A stretch of DNA of 36,979 nt from assembly GCA_026985995.1 (NCBI GenBank), contig JALSPJ010000131.1, positions 1 through 36,979 of the forward strand. The letters are read 5' to 3'. The translations under genes were made by a program, and so were the position numbers. This stretch comes from Anaerolineales bacterium. Lineage in GTDB: Bacteria; Chloroflexota; Anaerolineae; Anaerolineales; DRMV01. The notes under the pieces are model-generated. The model did not search any database. It worked only from the letters and a program-made list of their open reading frames with translations, and was not told the origin of the DNA. Of the stretch, positions 8,474 to 16,851 are shown piece by piece. The stretch's first letter is position 1; each line of letters begins with the position of its first letter.

Positions 8474-10183
8474 TCAGGCTGTGGCCGCGGGCCGCAGGTC
8501 CCGCACCTGCAATTGCAGCGCCGGCCCTCCGTTGTAGTGGTTCCACTCCAAAGTGACCAGCAAATCGACCACCGGGGGCAGGTCTTGCAAACGCGAGCTC
8601 AGGCGGAAGGCCACGCCGGTGCGGGTGGCGGTGCCGTCGTCGGCCACGAAACGGAAATGCTGGCCTTGTTGGCCCATGACCTGCACCTGCTTGAGGCGCA
8701 CCCCGCGCACCACGAAGCGGGGCTTGGGGTTGGCCATGCCCGTGGGCTCGAACCAACGCAGCTGGGTGAGCAGTTCGGGGGTGAGTTCGGCCAGGGTGGC
8801 CTCCGCGTCGGCCCGCAGCACGGGTTGCAGGGGCTGGCCGCGCAGGGTTTCGGCCACCACTGCGGTCAGGCAGTCGCGAAACGCGTCCCAGCGGCTGCGG
8901 TGCACGGTGAAGCCCGCGGCCGCGGCGTGGCCGCCGTAGCGTTCCAACAAATGCCCGCAGCGCTCTAAGGCCTGGGTGATGTGCAGCTCGGGAATGCTGC
9001 GGCACGAGCCCCGCACCCATTCCCCGGCGATTTGGGCCACCAGCGCGGGCCGATGGAAGCGTTCCACCAGCCGGGCCGCGGCCAGGCCCACCACGCCGGG
9101 GTTGAAGTCGGCATGCGCGGCAAAGAGCACCCAGGGCGGGTCGTCGGGGTCGGGCACAGCCATGCGGATGGCCGCCTGCACCGTGGTTTCGGTGAGATGC
9201 TGGCGTCGGCGGTTGTGCACATCCAGCTGCTGGGCCAGCTGCCCGGCTTCCATCACATCGTCGGTCATCAGCAGGCGCAGCGCGGCCATGGCCGAATCCA
9301 AGCGCCCGGCCGCGTTGAGCCGCGGGCCCAAGATGAAGCCGATGTGCCCCGCGTTGAGGCGCTGGGGTTTGACCCCGGCCACGCCCATGAGCGCGAACAG
9401 CCCCTGGCGCTGGGGTTGGCGCAAACGATGCAGCCCCCGGCGCACCAGGTAGCGGTTTTCCCCCCGCAGGGGAACCACATCCGCGACGGTGCCCAAGGCC
9501 ACCAGGTCCAAATGGCGCTGCACCGCGTCGGCCCGGCGGGGTTCCAACCGTAAGAGCAGCGCGTGGGCCAGTTTGTAGGCCACGCCCACGCCGGCCAGGT
9601 CCTTGTCGGGGTACGGGTCCTGGGGCAGGCGGGGGTTGACCACCGCGTGGGCCGGGGGCAGGGTTTCGGGCGGGTGGTGATGGTCCGTGACCACGATGTC
9701 CAGCCCCAACTGCCGCGCGTAGGCCACGGGTTCGGGCGGGCGAATGCCGCAATCTACGGTGACCACCAGCCGCGCGCCTTGCTCGTGCAACCGGCGCAAC
9801 GCCTCGCTGTTGAGGCCATAGCCTTCGTCGAAGCGATTGGGAATGTAAGGCGTGACCTGCGCGCCTAAGCTTTGCAGGGTTTGGGTGAGCAGCACATTGG
9901 CCGTCACGCCGTCGACATCGTAATCGCCGTAGACCACGATGGGCCACTGCCGGCGAATGGCATAGGCGATGCGGTCCACCGCGTCTTCCATGCCGTGCAG
10001 GGCAAAGGGGTCTTCGGTGCCCGGTGGGCGATGGGCCTCGAGAAAGGCCTTGGCCGCCTCGTAAGTGGTGAAGCCCCGGGCGTACAACATGCGCTGCCAC
10101 AGCGGGGGGAACCGGCGCAGCGCGCGCTGCACTTCAGGCGGCGGCGGAGGAGCGATTTCCCAACGGGCTTGGAGGGGGGCCAT
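8474..10183 (-). CDS. recJ: Single-stranded-DNA-specific exonuclease RecJ
   Basis: VVYGDYDVDGVTANVLL...VTVDCGIRPPEPVAYARQLGLDIVVTDHHHPPETLPPAHAVVNPRLP (DHH motifs) plus DHHA1 and OB-type C-terminal domain. Confidence 0.95.
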   Translation of the reverse strand: MAPLQARWEIAPPPPPEVQRALRRFPPLWQRMLYARGFTTYEAAKAFLEAHRPPGTEDPFALHGMEDAVDRIAYAIRRQWPIVVYGDYDVDGVTANVLLTQTLQSLGAQVTPYIPNRFDEGYGLNSEALRRLHEQGARLVVTVDCGIRPPEPVAYARQLGLDIVVTDHHHPPETLPPAHAVVNPRLPQDPYPDKDLAGVGVAYKLAHALLLRLEPRRADAVQRHLDLVALGTVADVVPLRGENRYLVRRGLHRLRQPQRQGLFALMGVAGVKPQRLNAGHIGFILGPRLNAAGRLDSAMAALRLLMTDDVMEAGQLAQQLDVHNRRRQHLTETTVQAAIRMAVPDPDDPPWVLFAAHADFNPGVVGLAAARLVERFHRPALVAQIAGEWVRGSCRSIPELHITQALERCGHLLERYGGHAAAAGFTVHRSRWDAFRDCLTAVVAETLRGQPLQPVLRADAEATLAELTPELLTQLRWFEPTGMANPKPRFVVRGVRLKQVQVMGQQGQHFRFVADDGTATRTGVAFRLSSRLQDLPPVVDLLVTLEWNHYNGGPALQLQVRDLRPAATA

Positions 10184-10333
10184 GGCACATCCTTGGCGTG
10201 CAGGAGATGGGTTTTCATTGTACTACGCTTGCGCCCAATCCCGGGTGTGTCAAGCGCCAAAGCCGGCGGGGCCGGGTGGAACCCGCGCCACGCTGCGTTG
10301 CTGACCGCATGGTGGTAAGCAGAGGGGCCCCGT

Positions 10334-11017
10334 TCAGTCAGGCTGTTCGGATGATTTGGTGGAGGGCTCGGCCCAGGGGTCGATGAGGTGGTGCCGCACC
10401 GCGTAATGTACCACTTGGGCCACATTACGCAAGTTGAGTTTGCGCATGAGGCGGGTGCGATGTACTTCAACGGTTTTGGGGCTGATGTATAACATGCGCG
10501 CAATTTCCTGGTTGGTATATCCCTGAGCAATGAGGATGAGGATTTCCCGCTCCCGGGGGGTAAGACGCTGATGGGGCGGGGTGGCCGTTTCGCCGGCCAT
10601 TAGCGCATCGAGCACCAGTTTGGCGATGGGTGGGTAAAGGTAGGCATTCCCAGCGTGTACGGCGCGAATGGCTTTGACGAAATCGGTATCTGCGGCCTGT
10701 TTGAGCACATAGCCCGCGGCGCCGGCTTCCAGCAAGGGAAGCACAAACTCCTTGTTGCCATATTGGGTCAGCATGAGCACCCGCAGGTCGGGGTTCTCAG
10801 CCAACAGATAGCGCAGGGTGGTCAGTCCGTTTATGCCGGGCATCATCACATCCAGCACCACCACATCCGGTCGTAGGCTGCGGGTCAGCTGGAGCGCCTC
10901 TTCCCCCGAACCGGCTTCGCCAACGACTTCGATGTCATCGTAAGTTTCCAACAAGGCCCGAAGTCCGGCCCGTAAAATGGCATGGTCATCCACCAGCAGC
11001 ACGCGAATTTTGCCCAT
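10334..11017 (-). CDS. NarL/FixJ (LuxR-HTH) response regulator
   Basis: IRVLLVDDHAILRAGLRALL...DVVVLDVMMPGINGLTTLRYL...LTPREREILILIAQGYTNQEIARMLYISPKTVEVHRTRLMRKLNL. Confidence 0.95.
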   Translation of the reverse strand: MGKIRVLLVDDHAILRAGLRALLETYDDIEVVGEAGSGEEALQLTRSLRPDVVVLDVMMPGINGLTTLRYLLAENPDLRVLMLTQYGNKEFVLPLLEAGAAGYVLKQAADTDFVKAIRAVHAGNAYLYPPIAKLVLDALMAGETATPPHQRLTPREREILILIAQGYTNQEIARMLYISPKTVEVHRTRLMRKLNLRNVAQVVHYAVRHHLIDPWAEPSTKSSEQPD

Positions 11018-12860
11018 GAGCGGCTCCTGGGGTCGGTTGGTTTGGGTCGTAGGGCACGGTGATGAACAAGTGGGTGCCTTGTCCGGGTGCGGTGCGCACT
11101 TCCAACGAAGCGTGTATCAAATGTAGGCGCTCGCGCATTCCCAACAGGCCAAAGTGTCCGGCCGTGGCCAAATGATGAGGGTCAAAGGTAAAACCGCGGC
11201 CATCGTCGTGAATTTCGATGTGTAACGCTTGGGGCTGCCATTGAAAAACCAGGCGCGCGTGTTGGGCCTGAGCATGCCGCGCGATGTTGTTGATGGCTTC
11301 TTGCAACACGCGATACAAGGTAGTGTGCACCACCGGGGGGAATTCGTGGGGAGTGCCGTGCACTTCGATTTGCACTTCAACACCTACGGCGCGCAGGCGT
11401 TCTTCGGCATACCAACGCACGGCCGGGAGCAAACCATATTCGTCCAACAACCCGGGGCGCAAATCCAACACGATGCGGTTAACCCCCTCCAGCGTGCGCG
11501 CCACATGCTCCCGCAACATGCGCAGTTGTTGCTGCAAATGAGGGTCTTCGGTCTGGCGTCCCAGCGCGCCCAAGCGCACAATGAGATTGGCCAGTTCTTG
11601 ACTGGTTTCGTCATGCAGTTCCCGAGCCACGCGGCGGCGTTCTTCTTCTTGGGCCGTAATCAGGCGGGTCAGCAGTTCCTCCCGCTCGCGGCACATCTGC
11701 ACCAGCGTTCCGCTTTGATGTTCCAAACGCTGCGCCAAAGTTTGCCGGAGTGCGCGTTCCGTTTGTAGGAGATGACGCACCCGCTGCCGCATGGCGTCGA
11801 TGTGTTCGGCCAGGGCTCGTAGCACATGCAACCCGCGTTGGGGAACGGGGTGGTTCAAATGGCCCTGGGCAATGCGCTGGGTGGCCTGTTGCAGGGCTTG
11901 CAACGGGGCGAATACTGCCCAATGGTGAAAGACGACCACCGCGAGCGCCAGCACGATTAAAGCCGTGGACAGCGCGATGGCCCCCCATCGGGCCTGGTCG
12001 TAAGTGTGGTTCAGCACTTCTGCGGGTTTGAGGAGCACCAGGGTGTAATACATGCCCTGGTGAGTGGGGCCCAGGGGGGCGAAGACTACGCCATAGAGCT
12101 GCGCCTGGTGCCTCACAAAGAAGGGCTGCCAGGCCGCGACCCGATGCTGGGCCAGTTCCTGTTGCACTGTGGTGAGCGTGGACGGGGGCAAAGGTTGGCC
12201 GGCGATGACCACGGCTCCTTGCCCGTCGGTGAGCAAAAGGGAGCCGCCAAACCCCCGCGCCAGCTGCGCCAAAGTGACGGAATCGAATTCATGGGCGATG
12301 GTGACCACCGCGTCCACTTGGCCGCGAGCTGTGGTGTGCGGGGCTACGGCGATGAGCCAAATGCGTCCCTGGATGGTGGTCAATTCAGCCAAGGTTTGGC
12401 CTTTCCAACCGCGTTGCACCGCATCCAGGCGTTGTAAATCGTCGGCTGTAAAAACCGCCTCTTCCGCCGCGGTGTAGGCGACGGGATGAGGCGTCAGAAT
12501 ATACACCTGGTCCCGTTCGTGCGCGGTTTGATGCAACGCCAAAAAGCGCCGCAAGCGTTCCAGTTCCCCCTTGGACAGCCAGGTGAAAAGGTCCTCGTAG
12601 TGGGCCAGCAACAGGGCTTCGTCCCGCAAATAACTCGCTTCAGCCGTGAACCAGCCGTGCAAGGCTATGGCCTGCTGCTGCAGCTCGTTGCTCAGACATT
12701 GGCGCACTTGCCAGACGATGTTTTCACTCAGCCGCCACACCCCCCATATCAACGCGATGGCAGCCCCCAAACTCAACACCAATGGCCAAACCAGCATGCG
12801 GTTCCAGCGTTCCCCACGGGTCACGCGTCGCGCTCCTTCTTGCGAATTACCCAACCCCAC
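10986..12860 (-). CDS. Sensor histidine kinase (extracytoplasmic Cache/CHASE-like sensor, HAMP, HisKA_3, HATPase_c)
   Basis: Two TM segments flank a ~250-aa sensor; RRRVARELHDETSQELANLIVRLGAL phosphoacceptor; EAINNIARHAQAQHARL and HDDGRGFTFDP ATPase motifs. Overlaps the response regulator by 32 nt. Confidence 0.92.
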   Translation of the reverse strand: MGLGNSQEGARRVTRGERWNRMLVWPLVLSLGAAIALIWGVWRLSENIVWQVRQCLSNELQQQAIALHGWFTAEASYLRDEALLLAHYEDLFTWLSKGELERLRRFLALHQTAHERDQVYILTPHPVAYTAAEEAVFTADDLQRLDAVQRGWKGQTLAELTTIQGRIWLIAVAPHTTARGQVDAVVTIAHEFDSVTLAQLARGFGGSLLLTDGQGAVVIAGQPLPPSTLTTVQQELAQHRVAAWQPFFVRHQAQLYGVVFAPLGPTHQGMYYTLVLLKPAEVLNHTYDQARWGAIALSTALIVLALAVVVFHHWAVFAPLQALQQATQRIAQGHLNHPVPQRGLHVLRALAEHIDAMRQRVRHLLQTERALRQTLAQRLEHQSGTLVQMCREREELLTRLITAQEEERRRVARELHDETSQELANLIVRLGALGRQTEDPHLQQQLRMLREHVARTLEGVNRIVLDLRPGLLDEYGLLPAVRWYAEERLRAVGVEVQIEVHGTPHEFPPVVHTTLYRVLQEAINNIARHAQAQHARLVFQWQPQALHIEIHDDGRGFTFDPHHLATAGHFGLLGMRERLHLIHASLEVRTAPGQGTHLFITVPYDPNQPTPGAAHGQNSRAAGG

Positions 12861-12916
12861 GACCGGGGGCTTGTCCCGAATTGATACGGCCGCGGCAGAA
12901 AATATTTTCTAATTTG

Positions 12917-12944
12917 AGTATAGAAGCCCGCAAACCCCTGTCAA
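12917..12944 (-). promoter_or_regulatory. Putative promoter for the histidine kinase/response regulator operon
   Basis: Minus strand TTGACA (12944-12939) - 16 nt - TATACT (12922-12917), about 57 nt upstream of ATG 12860. Confidence 0.7.
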
Positions 12945-13147
12945 GGCGACAATCCTCACATCCCCCGGGACAGAGCCCTACAAGAAGGGCGGCCAGACGG
13001 CGAGCGCTTTCTCATCAAATGCTAAAAATAGGGGGTTTCCACGCCGAGGGTAAGGCCTTTCCTGTATGGGCAAAGGCGCGCGTTGGCTCTACCATAAGGA
13101 TGCCCACGATTGTGGCATTTTTCACGGACCGTCGAGGTAGGTAGCCC

Positions 13148-13630
13148 ATGGTATGGGTGTGGTTGGCTTATCGGTATGAGGCCGCGGGGAGATACGCACT
13201 GCGCCGTATGGCCGGTTGGCCTGAGGTGCGGGTGTTGGGGCTGGTCGGGCACGAAGAGGCGCTGCTGGAAGTGGCCCGTTGGCAGGCCCCGCAGATGGTG
13301 GTGGTGCATGTGCCATCGTGGGGGTATCCCACGGTGGAGTGGTTGCGTTGCTTGCGGGGGGTGGCCCCTGGGGTACGGGTGCTGGCCGTCGGGTGCGGCG
13401 CTGCCCAGGTGGGCGAAGCCTTCTTGCGCCTGGCTCCTTTTGGTTTGCGGGGTTGTGTGTGCGCGGAAACAGGGCGCGAGGTGCGGGCGGCGTTGCAGGC
13501 GTTACGGCGGGCCAATGCTTTGTACCTGTGTCCGCAAGCCAGCCGTGCCCTGCTCGAGGCCTATCGGCGGCGTTGTGCCGCGCCGACCCAGGCCGCTGCC
13601 GCCCAGATGATGGCAGGAGCGCTGACATGA
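13148..13630 (+). CDS. Stand-alone receiver-like (pseudo-receiver) protein lacking canonical phosphorylation residues
   Basis: MVWVWLAYRYEAAGRYALRRMAGWPEVRVLGLVGHEEALLEVARWQAPQMVVVHVPSWGYPTVEWLRCLRGVAPGVRVLAVGCG... aligns along its length with the receiver of the 10334..11017 regulator; no HTH. Stop overlaps next ATG (ATGA). Confidence 0.75.
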   Translation: MVWVWLAYRYEAAGRYALRRMAGWPEVRVLGLVGHEEALLEVARWQAPQMVVVHVPSWGYPTVEWLRCLRGVAPGVRVLAVGCGAAQVGEAFLRLAPFGLRGCVCAETGREVRAALQALRRANALYLCPQASRALLEAYRRRCAAPTQAAAAQMMAGALT

Positions 13631-14964
13631 TGATGGACAGCAAACGCCGAGGTTGGGCCATCTTGGGGGTGTTGGGGGGAATGCTGGCGCTGTGGTTTGG
13701 CCTGGCGGCCGGTTGGGGGGTACAGCCGGCCTGGGCGCAACCGTTGCCGGGGGAGGAAGCCCCCACGCCGCAAGCCGATGCCGGTTCCCCCGACACCGAT
13801 TGTTTGATGTGCCATACCAATCACAATTTCCGCGGGCGATTCGCCAATGGCCAGGTCATTTCGTTGTATGTGGATGTGGGGGAATTCGAAAACTCGGTGC
13901 ACGGTCCGGAAGGGCTGGAGTGCATCGCCTGTCATCCCAATACGCGCGCGTATCCGCATCGGCCCGACCAGGCGCAAGTGGATTGCACGACCTGCCATCT
14001 TTCCGAAGATGGCCGGGTGGGTGCGGTGGTGCGCGATTTGGATTTGGTGGTGGATTTGCCTTATGCCGATGTGCGGGAGATGGTGCTGCGTATCAATCAA
14101 GAATGCCAGAGTTGTCACGAAGAGGCGGCCAAGGAGGCGCAGGACAGTATGCATGTGCGGGCCCAAGAGAGCGGCAACCGGGACGCGCCCGTGTGCGCCG
14201 ATTGTCACGGCAGTCACGACATTCAACCCCCAGGGCAGCCCCGGGCCCGAGTGCCCCAATTGTGCGGGCAATGCCATCGGCCTGTGTTCACCACTTATCA
14301 GGCCAGTGTGCACGGCCAGGCTTTGCAACAAAACCCGAACCACGCCGATGTGCCCACCTGCGTGAGTTGCCACGGCGTGCATAGCGTGCGCGGGCCCCGC
14401 ACACCGGGTTTCCACAACGACATGATTGCCGTTTGCGGCCAGTGCCACGGCGATGCCGAACGCATGGCCAGGTATGACCTTTCGGCGCAGGTGTATGTGT
14501 CGTATTTGCGTGAATTCCACGGACGGGCCGTCAATGTGGCTCGTTTGGCCGGGCCGGGGCCCGAAAGCGCCGAAGCCACCTGTTACGACTGTCACGGCGT
14601 GCACAACATTCAGCCGGTGGATGACCCGCGTGCCACGGTACACGGTGAACGGCTGTTGACCACCTGCCAGCAGTGCCATCCGGCCGCGGGGCCGCGCTTC
14701 ACCACCGCGTGGAATCGCCACCAGGAACCTTCATGGGAGCGGACCCCGGTGCTGGCGGCCATCGATTGGCTGTATGGCTATGTGCTCATCCCCGGCGTGA
14801 TTGGCAGCTTCTTGCTCTACATTGGTTTGGATGCCCGCAAGCGGTGGCAGGAGAAACGCCGGGCCGTACATCGGGCCCTGTTGGAGGCCGAGCGCGAACT
14901 GGCGCGTGAATTAGGAGCGGATGACGATGGCGCTTTCGATGATGAAGACCTCCTCGCCGAATAA
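13627..14964 (+). CDS. Membrane-anchored decaheme c-type cytochrome
   Basis: Signal peptide; ten CXXCH motifs (CLMCH, CIACH, CTTCH, CQSCH, CADCH, CGQCH, CVSCH, CGQCH, CYDCH, CQQCH); C-terminal TM WLYGYVLIPGVIGSFLLYIGL followed by charged tail. Confidence 0.93.
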   Translation: MMMDSKRRGWAILGVLGGMLALWFGLAAGWGVQPAWAQPLPGEEAPTPQADAGSPDTDCLMCHTNHNFRGRFANGQVISLYVDVGEFENSVHGPEGLECIACHPNTRAYPHRPDQAQVDCTTCHLSEDGRVGAVVRDLDLVVDLPYADVREMVLRINQECQSCHEEAAKEAQDSMHVRAQESGNRDAPVCADCHGSHDIQPPGQPRARVPQLCGQCHRPVFTTYQASVHGQALQQNPNHADVPTCVSCHGVHSVRGPRTPGFHNDMIAVCGQCHGDAERMARYDLSAQVYVSYLREFHGRAVNVARLAGPGPESAEATCYDCHGVHNIQPVDDPRATVHGERLLTTCQQCHPAAGPRFTTAWNRHQEPSWERTPVLAAIDWLYGYVLIPGVIGSFLLYIGLDARKRWQEKRRAVHRALLEAERELARELGADDDGAFDDEDLLAE

Positions 14965-15862
14965 AACCGATGCATGGGAGCGCGTCCTGGAGCGCCTGGA
15001 GCTCAAGCGTCGGTTGGTGCTGCGCCGGCTGCGGCAGGCCGAAGCCTGGGCGCAACGCCTCAAGGTGCTGCCCGACGGGCGGCGCGTGTTCCTGCGCTTC
15101 GACCCCGTGTTGCGCTATCAGCATTTCGTCTTCATGCTGGCCTTTACCACCCTGGCCATCACCGGCCTGCTGCAGCATTTCAGCCATCACCTTTGGGTGG
15201 CCCGGGTGGTCAATGTTTTGGGCGGTATGGAGGCCCTGCGGGTGGTGCACCGGGTGGCCGCGCTTATCAGCATTGGCGTTTCGTTGCACCATGTGGCGCA
15301 AATCCTGCACATGTGGGTGGTGCAACGGCGGCGGGGGGCCATGTGGCCCCGCTGGAAGGATTTTCAAGATTTATGGCACACCGTGCGCTACAACCTGGGC
15401 CTGGCACCCCAGCGCCCGCAACACGACCGCTTCTCCATCGAGGAAAAGATGGAGTATTGGGCCTTGCTGTGGGGCCAAACTTTGATGATGGTGACCGGCC
15501 TGATGATGTGGTTCCCTGTGCTGGTCACCCGCTGGTTGCCCGGCGAAGCCATCCCCGTAGCCCGCGCGCTGCATAGTTGGGAGGCCATCCTGGCCACTTT
15601 GGCGGTGATGGTGTGGCACGGCTACCATGTCCATCTCAAGACCCGCAACACCAGCATCTTTACCGGCTATTTGACCGAAGAAGAGATGCTGGAAGAGCAT
15701 CCTTTGGAGTATCGGCGCATTGTCGCCGCGCATCGGCGGGTGCAGCAGCTGCGCCGGGAACTGGCCCTGATTGAGGCCCAAATGGCGGATGTGCGCACCC
15801 GCCTCCAGGGGCCTGGGCAGCCCAGCCCGGCACCCGCGGCCGCAGCTCTTCGGGAGGGATGA
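14921..15862 (+). CDS. Four-TM di-heme cytochrome b (cytochrome b561/FdhI-like)
   Basis: Four hydrophobic segments with conserved His: LRYQHFVFMLAFTTLAITGLLQHF, VVHRVAALISIGVSLHHVAQILHM, YWALLWGQTLMMVTGLMMWFP, LHSWEAILATLAVMVWHGYHVHL. Confidence 0.85.
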   Translation: MTMALSMMKTSSPNKTDAWERVLERLELKRRLVLRRLRQAEAWAQRLKVLPDGRRVFLRFDPVLRYQHFVFMLAFTTLAITGLLQHFSHHLWVARVVNVLGGMEALRVVHRVAALISIGVSLHHVAQILHMWVVQRRRGAMWPRWKDFQDLWHTVRYNLGLAPQRPQHDRFSIEEKMEYWALLWGQTLMMVTGLMMWFPVLVTRWLPGEAIPVARALHSWEAILATLAVMVWHGYHVHLKTRNTSIFTGYLTEEEMLEEHPLEYRRIVAAHRRVQQLRRELALIEAQMADVRTRLQGPGQPSPAPAAAALREG

Positions 15863-16851
15863 CCATGGCTGCCTGGCTATCACGATGGACACGGCTTTGG
15901 CGGGAAGTGAGTGTCGAGCGGCTGACGCGGGCCGTGGTGGCCGTGGCCGCGTTGTTGGCCCTGACCACCCTGGCTTTTGGCGGCTATTACTACTGGGACC
16001 GGTATCACGCCCGGGGGCCTTTGTCCCCTGCGGAGCAAGCGATGCAGGAATTGGAGCAAGCCGTGCGCGCCAATCCCAACGACCCCGATGCGCGGGTGGC
16101 CCTGGCCGCGTTGTATTACGAAAATCATCTATACGACCGGGCCGCGGACGCGGCCACCCAAGTGCTGCGGGCCTATCCCGACCACGAAGCCGCGCTCCTT
16201 ATTGCCGGCCTGGCTTATGTGCAACAGGACCGCCTGGACCAGGCCGTGCCCCTGTTGCAACATTTTGTGGAATTGCGCCGCGACAGCCCCACGGCGCAGG
16301 TGGACCTGCAGCTGGAGACGGCTTACTACTTTTTGGGCCGTGCCTATGTGTTGTTGGGGGAACCCGACGCGGCCATCGCGCCATTGGAAGCGGCCTTGCG
16401 CATTTCGCCCACCGATGCCGATGCCCTTTACCAGCTGGGCGTGGCCTATCAAAGCCTGGAACGCTGCGATGACGCGTTAGCATCCTTTCACCGCGCGGTG
16501 CGGCTGGTGCCCAAGTTCCCCGAAGCCTATGAGGGGATGGCCCAGTGCTATCAGGTGCTGGACGCCCCCCTCCGTTTGCGTTACGCCCAGGGGATGCTGG
16601 CCTGGTCCCAAGGCCGCTATGCGCCGGCGCGCGCGGCCCTGGAAGCGGTGACGGAACAGGACCCTGACTTCGCGCCAGCCTGGCTGGGCCTGGGGCTCAC
16701 TTATGAAAAGCTGGGCGATTTGACGGCCGCGGCCGAGGCCCTGGCCCGCGCCCAAACCCTGGCGCCGGATGATTTGGCCGTGCAGCACGCGCTGGGGCGG
16801 GTGCAAGCCGCCCTGCAAGCCCAGGCCGCTACCCAGGAGGCAGCGCCATGA
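15859..16851 (+). CDS. Membrane-anchored TPR-repeat protein
   Basis: N-terminal TM (AVVAVAALLALTTLAFGGYYYW) then repeated TPR units (AVRANPNDPDARVALAALYYENHLYDRAADAATQVLRAYPDHEAALLIAGL...). ATGA overlaps on both sides. Confidence 0.88.
   Translation: MTMAAWLSRWTRLWREVSVERLTRAVVAVAALLALTTLAFGGYYYWDRYHARGPLSPAEQAMQELEQAVRANPNDPDARVALAALYYENHLYDRAADAATQVLRAYPDHEAALLIAGLAYVQQDRLDQAVPLLQHFVELRRDSPTAQVDLQLETAYYFLGRAYVLLGEPDAAIAPLEAALRISPTDADALYQLGVAYQSLERCDDALASFHRAVRLVPKFPEAYEGMAQCYQVLDAPLRLRYAQGMLAWSQGRYAPARAALEAVTEQDPDFAPAWLGLGLTYEKLGDLTAAAEALARAQTLAPDDLAVQHALGRVQAALQAQAATQEAAP

Noticed and set aside
7707-10100. 797-aa minus-strand ORF taken at full length
   Set aside because: N-terminal ~545 aa is recJ read in the wrong frame; only MMNPLRTS... 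onward (8459) is supported.
13010-13030. Promoter at TGCTAAAAAT for the cytochrome operon
   Set aside because: Extended -10-like only; no acceptable -35 and weak -10 match, so not listed as a feature.
13561-14721. 386-aa minus-strand ORF antisense to the decaheme cytochrome
   Set aside because: GC-driven antisense ORF; the plus frame has ten CXXCH motifs, a signal peptide and a TM.
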